DNA of 64,000 nucleotides from Vibrio hippocampi (lineage in GTDB: Bacteria; Pseudomonadota; Gammaproteobacteria; Enterobacterales; Vibrionaceae). The notes beneath the pieces were generated by a model. The model saw only the letters and a list, made by a program, of their open reading frames with translations, searched no databases and was not told the DNA's origin. This document shows positions 9,095 to 18,079 of the stretch, piece by piece (position 1 is the first letter of the stretch; each line of letters opens with the position of its first letter). Made by a program: the position numbers and the translations under genes. The DNA lies in the NCBI RefSeq assembly GCF_921292975.1, contig NZ_CAKLCM010000003.1, forward strand, positions 1,116,001 to 1,180,000. Direction: 5' to 3'.

Positions 9095-11095
9095 CTAGAT
9101 GCCTTTTTGATACTGCCGATTGGTCACCGGAGACACCAGTTTCTCGAATACCAATTGAGTCTCTTGTTGCGATGACGATAACTGGACTAACGACAGGCAC
9201 TGCTCAACAAACTCCCCTTTAGTCACATGCAAGCGGGTTTCCGTGGCGATGTCGCGCAAATCTAACAACACATCCGTCAACAAGTACGGCAGATCCTTTA
9301 CTACGTCCATGTTGAGCACATTGTGTTCACTGTATATTGCGTTATGGCTACCACGCTGCTTATCAACCACGTAGGGATTGTCTTTAAGGTTAATAATGGA
9401 GGTACGCTTCTCACAACGTTTAAGGCAACCCTTATTGATTTGTATCTTGCGACACCCTTCTGTTTGCTGGAATAGACATTGACGACTGGTTAGCAGCGTA
9501 TTGGGATGATACACACTGTAGAAGGTACGCATGCCCAGCGGACGCTTAATGCGTTTGAGTTGTTTATGGCTCAGCTCGTTGGACAAAAATGCCCCTTGCG
9601 CGGCAAATTCCTGCTGCAAACACGCGAGAGCAAACGAGTTGCTGGTATTCATCTGAGGTCCAGCAATCCAATCTAGCCCCAAGGTTTTAGCCACAAAACC
9701 CACACCTGAATTATTGGTGACTAACAGGTTGGGTCTGAGTCTCTCCAGCAGTTGCTTGGCTGCCGTGAAATCATCCCCAATCAAAATGGATGGGAACCAC
9801 GGGTTCAAATTAGGATACTGATCTAGAATCGCGCACACTGACTCAAGCTCAGCCGCCAAGCCCATCGGCAGTTGATAATACAGGTCAACATCTTGATGTT
9901 GCAGTGACTCAATATCTTGCACATGAGAAATCAATACCGACACCTTCGGCGTTTGCACCTCGTCCTCCGCGACATTGGCAAGCCTAACGTCAGGCACATC
10001 GACCGCACCTTTTAAGCTCGCCGAGCTTGCTTGAGGCGTCTCAATCGAATATCCCTTCGTACGCTGCTCAACGGTGTGAATGATTTCGGTTTTATCATCA
10101 TAGAGCTTGCGTTTCACCGCCTGTACTTGTTCAGGGGTTTGGCAACGATACACCTCAGAAAAATGGCTCACCGCATGGTCTCTCGGATTGTCGATGTACA
10201 TATCTCGACCGACATTACCTTGCAAAAATCCATTCGAGAAATCGCGGTTGAAGACGGTATACAACGCTTGAGTATCCTCAGAAAGAGGCTGCTGTTCGCA
10301 AAAGCGATCAATTTGCTGACGCCAATTATCCACTACGGTATAGACGTAGTGCGACTTTTTGATGCGCCCTTCCACTTTGAGTGAATACACCCCCGCATCC
10401 ACCAGCGCGGGCAGATCAGAAAATGCCGAGTTGTCTTTTAAATTGAGCGGATAATCGTTACCGGTCTTCGTGGTCTGGTACTGCTCTCGACAAGGTTGGC
10501 TACATCGTCCACGGTTCCCCGACGCACCATTACGAGCGGAACTGATATAGCACTGTCCCGAAAAGCCGATGCAGTAAGAGCCGTGAACAAAGACTTCCAT
10601 TAATACATTGCGCTGCAAGCCAAACTGGGCGAGGTGTTTAATCTCATCAATATTCAGTTCACGAGATAGATTAACTCGGCTTGCCGTTAGCTGAGCCAGT
10701 AACTCGATCTGCCCTTCATTGTGTGTATTCAGCTGAGTAGAGGCGTGAACGTCCAGATCAGGAAAATGGTGCTTGAGTAAGTAAGCCAAACCGAGATCTT
10801 GCACAATAACCCCATCAATCTGGGTTTTATCCAACTGCGCCAATAGACGCACTATCGCGGCGATTTCGCTCTCAAGGATCAGAACGTTAAGGGTAAGAAA
10901 GATCTTGCAGTTATGTTGATGGGCAAGGCTCAAGACGCCATTAAGGTTCTCTAGCGTCAAGTTGGTCGCTCGATTACGGGCATTAAACCGATCTAATCCA
11001 CAGTAGATAGCGTCAGCACCTGCGGCGATAGCAGCTTTGATCGAGTCCAAATCACCACCGGGAGCCAATAGCTCAAATTGCTCACGTTTTACCAT
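9095..11095 (-). CDS. U32 family peptidase-like protein
   Basis: A 666-residue member of the U32 family. The N-terminal TIM-barrel shows FELLAPGGDLDSIKAAIAAG and the family signature EVFVHGSYCIGFSGQCYIS, followed by the cysteine cluster GRCSQPCRE; a further cluster CRKIQINKGCLKRC lies near residue 560. Some U32 proteins (RlhA, TrhP) are Fe-S-linked RNA hydroxylation factors rather than proteases, and the cysteines fit that idea, but the C-terminal half does not match RlhA as I recall it. The start is the ATG at 11095 with GAGAG upstream; a TTG three codons earlier is also open. It stands alone between convergent and co-directional genes. Confidence 0.8.
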   Translation of the reverse strand: MVKREQFELLAPGGDLDSIKAAIAAGADAIYCGLDRFNARNRATNLTLENLNGVLSLAHQHNCKIFLTLNVLILESEIAAIVRLLAQLDKTQIDGVIVQDLGLAYLLKHHFPDLDVHASTQLNTHNEGQIELLAQLTASRVNLSRELNIDEIKHLAQFGLQRNVLMEVFVHGSYCIGFSGQCYISSARNGASGNRGRCSQPCREQYQTTKTGNDYPLNLKDNSAFSDLPALVDAGVYSLKVEGRIKKSHYVYTVVDNWRQQIDRFCEQQPLSEDTQALYTVFNRDFSNGFLQGNVGRDMYIDNPRDHAVSHFSEVYRCQTPEQVQAVKRKLYDDKTEIIHTVEQRTKGYSIETPQASSASLKGAVDVPDVRLANVAEDEVQTPKVSVLISHVQDIESLQHQDVDLYYQLPMGLAAELESVCAILDQYPNLNPWFPSILIGDDFTAAKQLLERLRPNLLVTNNSGVGFVAKTLGLDWIAGPQMNTSNSFALACLQQEFAAQGAFLSNELSHKQLKRIKRPLGMRTFYSVYHPNTLLTSRQCLFQQTEGCRKIQINKGCLKRCEKRTSIINLKDNPYVVDKQRGSHNAIYSEHNVLNMDVVKDLPYLLTDVLLDLRDIATETRLHVTKGEFVEQCLSLVQLSSSQQETQLVFEKLVSPVTNRQYQKGI

Positions 11096-11189
11096 AATAC
11101 TCAACTCTCACACACAAAACGGCCGCGTAGTGTACGCGTTTGCGCTTAAAAAGTCTGCACTGGTGGAATTTATTTTTTAATCACAATTA

Positions 11190-11218
11190 AGCCAGAGTCA
11201 CGCTGTGTGGCTCTGGCT
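11190..11218 (-). terminator. Hairpin terminator after the oppA-like gene
   Basis: An 8-bp perfect stem (AGCCAGAG / CTCTGGCT, 13-nt loop) lies about 100 nt after the stop of the reverse-strand binding-protein gene. On the reverse strand it is followed by TTAATTGTGATT; the better T-rich flank is on the plus strand (TTTGGTTTTC). It probably isolates this gene from the U32 gene, though the promoter of that gene must lie between 11105 and here. Confidence 0.6.
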
Positions 11219-11222
11219 TTTG

Positions 11223-11322
11223 GTTTTCGCAGCGCTATTAGTTTTCGCAGCGCTATTAGATGATCACGCTATTTGATGATTAAGCTATTTGATGATTAAG
11301 CTATCCGACGATCACGCTACTC
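11223..11322. repeat. Two tandem repeat sets at the 3' end of oppA (2 x 18 bp, 4 x 16 bp)
   Basis: Two perfect copies of GTTTTCGCAGCGCTATTA (11223-11258) are followed directly by four 16-bp units beginning GATGAT or GACGAT and ending GCTATTT or similar (11259-11322). The last unit contains the stop codon of the oppA-like gene (11317-11319). Confidence 0.88.
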
Positions 11323-12936
11323 AACGATATAGAGATCTTTAGAATAGATTCGCCCTTCTACATTGTTCGTCGGAAAACCACCCACATTCGGTCGGACTAG
11401 GCGTGCTTGCATATAATAATAGATCGGCGCAATCGGCATCTGCTCAGCGAGAATGGTTTCTGCTTCATCATAATACTGGTTGCGTTTCTCTTGGTCCGTC
11501 GCCTTCATCGCGTTGTCTATCGCGGCATCATAATCCGTGCTTTGGAATGAAGCGTGGTTGCCGCTGCTGGTGGATGTTAGCAAGTTTAGGAAGGTTGAGG
11601 TTTCATTGTAGTCGCCACACCAAGAGGCTCGCAAAATATCAAAACGCTTGTCTTTGCGAGATTGCAGGTAAGATTTCCACTCTTGATTCTCTAACGAGAT
11701 CTGCGCCGCTAAGTTGTTATTCAGCATTGAAGCAATCGCCACCGCGATGGCTTTGTTGCTTTCACTGGTGTTGTATAACAAGTTCGCCTTTAGAGGATTG
11801 CTCTCGTTGTAGCCTGCCTCTAGTAACAACTGCTTAGCTTTCGCATCTCGCTGATCTTGAGTCAAGTCGGCATAATCCGGTTGTGTGGCATCAAACCCGG
11901 CAACATAGCTGTGAGCAAAAGTATAAGCGGGTTGATTGCCCACTTGAGTGATACCGTCGGTAATGACATCTCGCATAATGGAATATGAGACCGCTTGTCT
12001 TACCCGAGCGTCATTAAACGGCGCTTTTTGTGTGTTAAAGGCATAATAATAAGTACACAGGAGCGGCACGACGGTATAAGCCTCTTTGTGCGTCTGCTTA
12101 AGGTTGCTCGCCATCTGGGCTGGAATGTCTGAGGTAATATCAATTTCACCCGATGCATAGCGATTCATCGCCGACATTTGATTCTCAAAGGGAATATAGG
12201 TGACTTTATCTAATACTGTCTGTTGGGCATTCCAATAAGTCGGTGACTTGGTCAATTCAATACGCTCATTCACTACCCACTTCGACAGATTAAACGCGCC
12301 ATTGGAGACCATATGATCTTCCCTTGCCCACTTATCGGCATATTTTTCCACCGATGCTTTATGCACTGGCATCATCGAGCTGTGACCGGTCATGGCGACA
12401 AAATAAGGCACGCGACTGTCAAGCTGAAACTCTAGCGTATAGTCATCGAGTGCTTTAACGCCGAGAGAATCCATCGGCTTTTTGCCATTTATGATGTCAG
12501 CAATATTATTGATGCGGGTCATCTTCAAGTACCAGCCATTGGCTGAGGCAAACTCGGGATCACTGGCTCGCTGCAAACTATAGACAAAGTCATGAGCCGT
12601 TACGGGATCACCATTTGACCACTTCGCCTGCTTACGCAGATTAAAGACAAAGGTTTGGTTGTCTTTGGTATGCCAAGATTCCGCCACGCCGGGGATCACA
12701 TTGCCCTCGTCATCTTGTATCACAAGCCCTTCAAATAGATCGCGCAGAATATGCATCTCGGGCATCCCTTCCGCATTGGCTGGGTCTAAGGTTGCCGCTT
12801 CTGCGTCGTTACCACGCACCAACTCTTGTGTCTGAGCCAGCGTTACCGAGTTCGGCACATTCGCTGCCATTGTCGACACTGGAAATAAGATACTGAGCAA
12901 GGCTAAAGCCAAAGCCGAGGGTTGATTATTTTTCAA
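11317..12936 (-). CDS. oppA: Oligopeptide ABC transporter substrate-binding protein (OppA/MppA-like)
   Basis: A 539-residue periplasmic binding protein of SBP family 5. It has a signal peptide ending STMAA, then the family start (NDAEAATLDPANAEGMPE), the region LRDLFEGLV, and later VRQAVSYSIMRDVI. It would bind peptides, possibly including murein peptides as MppA does, and hand them to an Opp permease. No permease or ATPase gene is adjacent, so it is an orphan binding protein relying on a transporter elsewhere. The ATG at 12936 is the only start consistent with a signal peptide. The stop codon lies inside a 16-bp tandem repeat. Confidence 0.88.
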   Translation of the reverse strand: MKNNQPSALALALLSILFPVSTMAANVPNSVTLAQTQELVRGNDAEAATLDPANAEGMPEMHILRDLFEGLVIQDDEGNVIPGVAESWHTKDNQTFVFNLRKQAKWSNGDPVTAHDFVYSLQRASDPEFASANGWYLKMTRINNIADIINGKKPMDSLGVKALDDYTLEFQLDSRVPYFVAMTGHSSMMPVHKASVEKYADKWAREDHMVSNGAFNLSKWVVNERIELTKSPTYWNAQQTVLDKVTYIPFENQMSAMNRYASGEIDITSDIPAQMASNLKQTHKEAYTVVPLLCTYYYAFNTQKAPFNDARVRQAVSYSIMRDVITDGITQVGNQPAYTFAHSYVAGFDATQPDYADLTQDQRDAKAKQLLLEAGYNESNPLKANLLYNTSESNKAIAVAIASMLNNNLAAQISLENQEWKSYLQSRKDKRFDILRASWCGDYNETSTFLNLLTSTSSGNHASFQSTDYDAAIDNAMKATDQEKRNQYYDEAETILAEQMPIAPIYYYMQARLVRPNVGGFPTNNVEGRIYSKDLYIVE

Positions 12937-13180
12937 GGCAGATCTCCATGCTAACTAAACGCTATCGCTGAGAGCAACGCTAAAACCTCATTGCCACGTC
13001 GACTACCCAAGGCACCTCAAATACGAGGCAGAACAAGAATCACTTGGGTATAACCTCAGGTGCGAGGTTCAGCGTCATATGTCACTGTTAATGCCAACAT
13101 ATTGGGACAAAGTCGGTTTAAAAGCTATGGGAGAATAGTGAATGGTCGGAAAAGTGTCGATTACAACCACATTTTATACG
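12937..13180. other. Intergenic region with a degenerate interspersed palindromic repeat
   Basis: No gene is seen. Positions 13004-13070 hold a broken copy of a palindromic element (TACCCAAGG..CACCTCAA ... CACTTGGGTATA ... CCTCAGGTGCGAGGTTC), also found at 55679-55727 and 58036-58067. The stretch must also contain the promoter of the oppA-like gene near 12940-13000, but no convincing -10/-35 pair stands out. Confidence 0.6.
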
Positions 13181-13295
13181 CTAAAGCGGTTTTGCCTCAA
13201 AGCGGTTTTACTTCAAAGCAGTGATTGCCCTAATACCGTCGTTGTCCTAAAGTGGTCATGCACCTCAAGCGACCGAACCTAAAACAGTCATGGCA
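13181..13295. repeat. Degenerate tandem array of about seven 15-18 bp units
   Basis: Units resembling CCTMAAGCGGTNATGNC follow each other, for example CTAAAGCGGTTTTGCCT, CAAAGCGGTTTTACTT and CCTAAAGTGGTCATGCA. Divergence between units rises toward the cio genes. The array ends exactly at the stop codon of the small DUF2474-like gene. Confidence 0.7.
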
Positions 13296-13400
13296 CTAGA
13301 GCAATACACTGCGTATCCCGTATGACAATGTGGCAAGAACCGCGACACTCGCGGTCCAAATCACTAAAAACCATATCCAGCGCTTAATCGATTTTGACAT
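13296..13400 (-). CDS. DUF2474-like small membrane subunit of the bd oxidase
   Basis: A 34-residue ORF begins at the ATG overlapping the cioB stop by one base (TGATG) and ends at TAG (13296-13298). It starts MSKSIKRWIWFLVIWTASVA and consists of a basic N-terminus plus one transmembrane helix. The K-R-W then W-x-x-S-V-A pattern resembles the DUF2474 small proteins that follow cioB/cydB in other proteobacteria, analogous to CydX. Such peptides stabilise the heme environment of the oxidase in E. coli (family knowledge for CydX; here inference). Perfect coupling to cioB makes translation very likely. Confidence 0.8.
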   Translation of the reverse strand: MSKSIKRWIWFLVIWTASVAVLATLSYGIRSVLL

Positions 13401-14398
13401 CAGTGATAGCCCTCGCCATGTTTCAACTTGCCTCTAAATACCCAATAAGAGTACGCCGAGTACGCAATAATCATCGGCAGCAGAATCACCGCGCCAACCA
13501 ACAAAAATTTCAGGCTGGAGTCTGGGGCTGCAACCTCGGTATAAGTAAGTGCGAACGGCACCAAATATGGAAATGTGCTGACACCAAAACCCAGCGCAGA
13601 CAACACAAACAGGGCAATAGCGAACAGATACGCTCTTAGTGGCTTGTGTTTCAGAAGCGAAGCAAACAGTTGCCAGACACAGAGTCCAGCCGCCAGTGGA
13701 ATAATCAAAAATAGAATCACATTTGGAAAACTAAACCAACGCTCAAACACCAGCGCGTTGCTTAAAGGCAGCCAAGCGCTAGCAATAACAATACAAGCGA
13801 TCATCATCAGTCCCCAACGTTTGGCAATGGCGTAGTAACGCCCACTCAAGTCATCGGGCAGCTTCATGATCAACCAACAGGCCCCAAGCAGCGTGTAGGC
13901 GCACAATAAACCAAACGCACAAAATAGACTGAACGGTGATAACCAATCGAACCAGCCACCTGCATAAGCTCGCCCTTCAACGGTGATCCCTTGCAGCAAG
14001 GTGCCCAGCATCATCCCTTGGGTCAAGGTCGCCATCAGTGAGCCTAAGAAAAACGCCGCATCCCATAAGAACTTGCCGCGCTTAGTTCTAAAGCGATATT
14101 CAAACGACACGCCGCGAAGAATCAGCCCCAGCAACATAATGATCAATGGCGCGTACAGCGCTGGCATAACAACGGCATAAGCTAATGGAAACACCGCAAA
14201 CAACCCTCCACCGCCCAACACCAACCATGTCTCATTGCCATCCCACACGGGAGCAACGCTGTTCATCATCATATCTCGTTCGTTGTCACTATGCGCACTG
14301 GGAAACAGCACACCAATGCCCAAATCGAAACCATCGAGCACCACGTAGATCAAGACCGCCAAACCAATCAGTGCGTACCAAATTAATGCATAATCCAT
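13400..14398 (-). CDS. cioB: Cyanide-insensitive cytochrome bd-type quinol oxidase subunit II
   Basis: A 332-residue integral membrane protein of the CydB family with eight or nine hydrophobic segments. It shows the family start (LIGLAVLIYVVLDGFDLGIG) and the conserved segment SVAPVWDGNETWLV. It pairs with subunit I encoded 12 nt upstream to form a terminal oxidase reducing oxygen to water with quinol electrons. The ATG at 14398 is preferred over that at 14404 because AGGAGG is then 8 nt away. Together with the short Q-loop of subunit I this is the Cio rather than the classical CydAB form. Confidence 0.92.
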   Translation of the reverse strand: MDYALIWYALIGLAVLIYVVLDGFDLGIGVLFPSAHSDNERDMMMNSVAPVWDGNETWLVLGGGGLFAVFPLAYAVVMPALYAPLIIMLLGLILRGVSFEYRFRTKRGKFLWDAAFFLGSLMATLTQGMMLGTLLQGITVEGRAYAGGWFDWLSPFSLFCAFGLLCAYTLLGACWLIMKLPDDLSGRYYAIAKRWGLMMIACIVIASAWLPLSNALVFERWFSFPNVILFLIIPLAAGLCVWQLFASLLKHKPLRAYLFAIALFVLSALGFGVSTFPYLVPFALTYTEVAAPDSSLKFLLVGAVILLPMIIAYSAYSYWVFRGKLKHGEGYH

Positions 14399-14410
14399 GA
14401 TCATTCCCTC

Positions 14411-15799
14411 CTAAGGCAGATGATTCGAGTGCGTGGCGGGATGAGCATCGCTGCCATCAGGAAGACGGGTATCGAGCGGCTGTTCATATCGAGATGGAGA
14501 CTTACGCATCAAGCGCAACAAGTAGAAAAAACCGCAGCCAAACACAATAAAGTAGACCACGATAAATGCCGTTAACGAGACACTGATCGCCGCGGCGTCA
14601 ATCGGTGAGGCGGAATCCGCCGTCGTCAATAAGCCGTACACGGTATAAGGCTGACGCCCCACTTCGGTGGTTATCCAACCGGCTAAGACCGCAATAAACC
14701 CCGCTGGTCCAAACAGGGTGCAGATTTTCAGGAACCAAGTGGTCTGATAAAGTGTTTTTCGCTTACGCAACCATAAGCTAAATAGACCAATTGCCAGCAT
14801 ACCAAATCCGATAGCAACCATGATCCTGAAGCTCCAAAACACAATCGACACTGGTGGATGTTGATCGTCGGGAAAGGCATCTAAGCCTTTCACTTCTCCA
14901 TTCAGATCATGCGTCAGTATCAGGCTACCCAACTTGGGGATCTCTAGCGCGTAGTCCACCTTTTTATTCTCTTCATCCGGGATACCAAATAAAATCAGCG
15001 GAGCGCCTTGGTGAGTCTCAAAATGCCCTTCCATCGCGGCGACTTTAGCTGGTTGATGCTCAAGAGTATTCAATCCATGCATATCTCCGGCGATGATTTG
15101 CAACGGTGTGACAATGGCCGCCATCCACATCGCCATGGAAAACATGGTGCGTGCCAACGGGTTTTTGGGTGACTTGAGCAGATGGTATGCACCAACCGCC
15201 GCCACGACAAAAGCCGTGGTGAGGTAAGCGGCAAACAACATATGCACCAAACGATAAGGAAATGATGGGTTAAACACGATGGCGAACCAATCTTCTGGAA
15301 TAAACTGCCCCGCCTCGTTAATACTGTAACCCGTTGGCGTTTGCATCCAACTGTTGACCGACAGAATCCAAAAGGCTGACAAGAAAGTACCAAACGCCAC
15401 CACACAAGTAGACATAAAGTGAATTTTCTTACCAACTCGCTCCATGCCAAACAGCATGACCCCAAGGAAACCCGCTTCAAGGAAAAAGGCGGTAAACACC
15501 TCATAGCCCATTAATGGTCCGAGTATCGGTCCGGTTTTGTCGGCAAAGACACTCCAGTTAGTACCGAACTGATAGCTAAGTACGATACCGCTGACGACCC
15601 CCATACCAAAGCTGATGGCAAAGATTTTTATCCAATACTTGTAGAGTTGAATGTATTTATCTTGTCCTGTTTTCAGCCACAAACCTTCCAACACTGCAAG
15701 GAAACTGGCGAGCCCGATGGTAAAGGCGGGAAAAATGATATGAAAAGAGACCGTAAACGCAAATTGAAAGCGAGCTAAATCAACGGCGAGTGTATCCAT
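14411..15799 (-). CDS. cioA: Cyanide-insensitive cytochrome bd-type quinol oxidase subunit I
   Basis: A 462-residue heme-binding subunit of the CydA family. The N-terminus has DLARFQFAFTVSFHIIFP with a candidate heme b595 ligand His20, then YRLVHMLFAAYLTTAF with a further conserved His. The quinol loop (GDMHGLNTLEHQPAKVAAME) is short, the mark of CioA-type enzymes resistant to cyanide. It forms an operon with cioB and the 34-residue gene. The ATG at 15799 follows GAGGT; an upstream in-frame start at 15820 lacks a ribosome site. It is divergent from the diguanylate cyclase gene. Confidence 0.92.
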   Translation of the reverse strand: MDTLAVDLARFQFAFTVSFHIIFPAFTIGLASFLAVLEGLWLKTGQDKYIQLYKYWIKIFAISFGMGVVSGIVLSYQFGTNWSVFADKTGPILGPLMGYEVFTAFFLEAGFLGVMLFGMERVGKKIHFMSTCVVAFGTFLSAFWILSVNSWMQTPTGYSINEAGQFIPEDWFAIVFNPSFPYRLVHMLFAAYLTTAFVVAAVGAYHLLKSPKNPLARTMFSMAMWMAAIVTPLQIIAGDMHGLNTLEHQPAKVAAMEGHFETHQGAPLILFGIPDEENKKVDYALEIPKLGSLILTHDLNGEVKGLDAFPDDQHPPVSIVFWSFRIMVAIGFGMLAIGLFSLWLRKRKTLYQTTWFLKICTLFGPAGFIAVLAGWITTEVGRQPYTVYGLLTTADSASPIDAAAISVSLTAFIVVYFIVFGCGFFYLLRLMRKSPSRYEQPLDTRLPDGSDAHPATHSNHLP

Positions 15800-16056
15800 A
15801 GTACTTACCTCATGAGTCACGTTCCGTCTTTTACGCAGCTCATCCGTAAATGTTCAGGTACTTTTGTTATTTTGGCGTTTTTGTTACTCTCACTGTTCAA
15901 GATTCGCTCAATTCCTTACGCTCTAATACCCAACACCCCAACAAACTTTCTGGTAAGAAAACTGGTTAAAATTAAAGATTCATCACGTAATTTGTTACAG
16001 TAAGCGTATATAATATTGTTTAACTTCAAAACGGCAGCATTCATTCGGTCAGTTAT

Positions 16057-17334
16057 ATGCTTCACCCCCTTCCAAACCAAGCGTTTCGTAAAGATAAAAA
16101 ATTCAATAAATTCGCGCTGGCATTAACAATGATTAGCTTTGTTTTGATTGTCTGGCAAGAACTGGGGATGAATTTACAATATCGGATTCCCCAAGCGGCT
16201 TTTTCCAAAACGATTGCTTTGAATGATGATGTAAATGGTGGTTTATCACGCAGTAAACTAAAAACCTCCAACGGTAACAGTTCGTTGACCTGTGAGACGG
16301 TACAGTCGGATACGTTTTCTTTCTGTAGTGTATTAATCCCAGTGAATGAACGCCTTGGACAAGGCGTTGATCTTAGCCGCTACGATCAGCTTTCCATTAC
16401 GCTTTCTTACCAAGAGAAGGAGCAGCTAAGAGATACCATTCTTATCTATCTGCTTAATGACGAAGGTCTACCAAAGTCTCGAAATACTTTTGAATCTATG
16501 CGAGCGAACCAAGCGGCGATCATTCCCAATCTTGGCAATAAATCGAGTTATCAACTTCCATTGAGCCAATTTTCTGTGCCTTCGTGGTGGATGTATCATC
16601 ACCCTGAGCTTAAACAGCACTCAGCGACCTTTGACAATGTGAAATATATTCAGATTGCAACTGGCGACAGTTTTATTGCCAAAAACGTGACAATAGAGAT
16701 TGAAGATATTGCCTTTAGCGGTAAGTGGATCTCCAAGCTCGACCTGTATCGGTTTATTGTTATTGTTTGGCTCTCTTCAGCCATTCTCTACGGTATTACC
16801 ATTGCCCATCGACATATCCGCACGCTGACGCAATCCGCACAACGGTTGCACAGTGAAAAGCAAAATTACCTCAAGTTGGCACAATATGATCACCTGACGA
16901 AAGCCCTTAACCGACGCGGACTTGATCACCTTTGCCGCAATTTAGGCTCTGGCTGCTCCGTTATTCTATTCGATGTCGATAATTTTAAATCGGTCAACGA
17001 CCAATATGGACATGATGAAGGTGATCGTATTCTGGTCGAAATTGTTGAATATACCTCTACCAACATTGAGAAAAACTGCCATCTTGCTCGATGGGGAGGC
17101 GAAGAGTTTATCGTGATTTGCGAACAAACCACTGGAACACAAGCCTATGCCATTGCCGAAAGACTTCGCGGGCTAATCGAGCAAAAAATCCACTTAATCG
17201 ATGGTCAAAGCCTGACCTGCACTTTCGGTATTGCCGAAGTCGTTCAATCTCAAGACCAAGCCATCAAACAAGCTGACGTTGCTTTGCTGCAAGGAAAGAA
17301 CAGCGGCAAAAATTGCGTTATTTTGTCTCAATAA
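16057..17334 (+). CDS. Membrane-anchored diguanylate cyclase (GGEEF)
   Basis: A 425-residue c-di-GMP synthase. TM1 is near residues 22-40, a roughly 190-residue periplasmic sensor region of no family I recognise follows, TM2 is near 232-250, and a C-terminal GGDEF domain starts at DHLTKALNRRGLDHL. The active site is ARWGGEEF, intact. The RxxD inhibitory site five residues ahead is replaced by EKNC, so product inhibition through it is not expected. The start ATG at 16057 has no clear Shine-Dalgarno sequence. It is alone, divergent from cioA. It may contribute to the c-di-GMP pool controlling the nearby polysaccharide locus, but nothing links it directly. Confidence 0.88.
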   Translation: MLHPLPNQAFRKDKKFNKFALALTMISFVLIVWQELGMNLQYRIPQAAFSKTIALNDDVNGGLSRSKLKTSNGNSSLTCETVQSDTFSFCSVLIPVNERLGQGVDLSRYDQLSITLSYQEKEQLRDTILIYLLNDEGLPKSRNTFESMRANQAAIIPNLGNKSSYQLPLSQFSVPSWWMYHHPELKQHSATFDNVKYIQIATGDSFIAKNVTIEIEDIAFSGKWISKLDLYRFIVIVWLSSAILYGITIAHRHIRTLTQSAQRLHSEKQNYLKLAQYDHLTKALNRRGLDHLCRNLGSGCSVILFDVDNFKSVNDQYGHDEGDRILVEIVEYTSTNIEKNCHLARWGGEEFIVICEQTTGTQAYAIAERLRGLIEQKIHLIDGQSLTCTFGIAEVVQSQDQAIKQADVALLQGKNSGKNCVILSQ

Positions 17335-17386
17335 GCGCTGTGGGTTCTCAACTCTCAATCACAAACAGATAACCACAAAGGAACAG

Positions 17387-17482
17387 CACGTTACCCTTGA
17401 TTTATCATGTTACCGCTTTATTTATCCGTCATCCCTTTATTTATCACGTCACCGCTTTATTACCACGTCACCCCTTCGCAGG
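17387..17482. repeat. Tandem array of about five 19-20 bp units
   Basis: Units such as CATGTTACCGCTTTATTTAT, CCGTCATCCCTTTATTTAT and CACGTCACCGCTTTATTAC stand head to tail downstream of the diguanylate cyclase gene. The last unit runs into a small hairpin (CCCCTT / AAGGGG, 17471-17488) that might help end transcription, but there is no T tract. Confidence 0.8.
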
Positions 17483-17587
17483 AAGGGGTCTACTAACAGC
17501 AACCTCCCACACTTAATCCAGCACACCCCACTAGCGACATATTGAACTATTCTTAACCCAGAAATCGAATTAATTAGGGTCCCAGAG

Positions 17588-17968
17588 ATGAAAAAATTGT
17601 TGCTAATACTTCTGTTCGCTCTTACGTCCACGGGTTGTGGAACAAGTGACAGTGCTCTTATTGAGAGTGGTCACAATATGGCTTACATACAAGGTTTCCA
17701 TGATGGCAGGCATAGCGGAATACAAGAAGCGGGCAATAGTTTTGAAAGCTATATCAAGGATGAAAAACGCTTTGCATCAGATGCTGACTACCAACAAGGA
17801 TGGCTCGCCGGTGAGGTTGAGGGGAAAAAGCTACAAGCTGAAGCAACAGCGGTAGGTAACGGGGTTGCGGCTAGTTATCCGCAAAAGCCTCAAACCACCA
17901 ACCCAGACGATATCGCCAAGGAAGTACTGAAAGGGGTCGATACATCAAGTTTGAAAAGCTTAGAATAG
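17588..17968 (+). CDS. Putative lipoprotein, 126 aa
   Basis: A small envelope protein with a lipoprotein signal (MKKLLLILLFALTSTGCGTS; lipobox STGC, lipidated Cys17). The mature part has two related aromatic-glycine segments, YIQGFHDGRHSG and YQQGWLAGEVEG, suggesting a short internal duplication. No known family is recognised. It stands alone at the edge of the accessory patch, closed by a hairpin at 18003-18036. Confidence 0.7.
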   Translation: MKKLLLILLFALTSTGCGTSDSALIESGHNMAYIQGFHDGRHSGIQEAGNSFESYIKDEKRFASDADYQQGWLAGEVEGKKLQAEATAVGNGVAASYPQKPQTTNPDDIAKEVLKGVDTSSLKSLE

Positions 17969-18002
17969 AGAGCCTGTTCGCTAGACCACCGCATAGATAG
18001 AC

Positions 18003-18036
18003 CATCAGCATCCTAAAGGATCACTGGGTGCTGATG
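18003..18036. terminator. Candidate bidirectional terminator hairpin
   Basis: Arms CATCAGCA and TGCTGATG (8 bp, 18-nt loop) lie between the convergent lipoprotein gene and the 125-residue gene. TGTTTAG follows on the plus strand; no strong T tract is present on either side. Confidence 0.5.
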
Positions 18037-18079
18037 TTTAGACTGAGTGGAAAAACGCAAAAACTGCCTCAATAAAACG

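Noticed and set aside
11403..11837. 144-codon plus-strand ORF inside the oppA-like gene
   Set aside because: It is an antisense shadow of a clearly recognised binding-protein gene, with no ribosome site or family resemblance.
13181..13295. Repeat array resembling a CRISPR
   Set aside because: Units of 15-18 bp follow each other directly with no spacers and no cas genes are near; it is a degenerate direct tandem repeat.
15812..16003. Plus-strand ORF of 63 codons between cioA and the diguanylate cyclase
   Set aside because: It covers the cioA promoter and leader region, has no domain pattern or ribosome site, and ends in AT-rich non-coding DNA.
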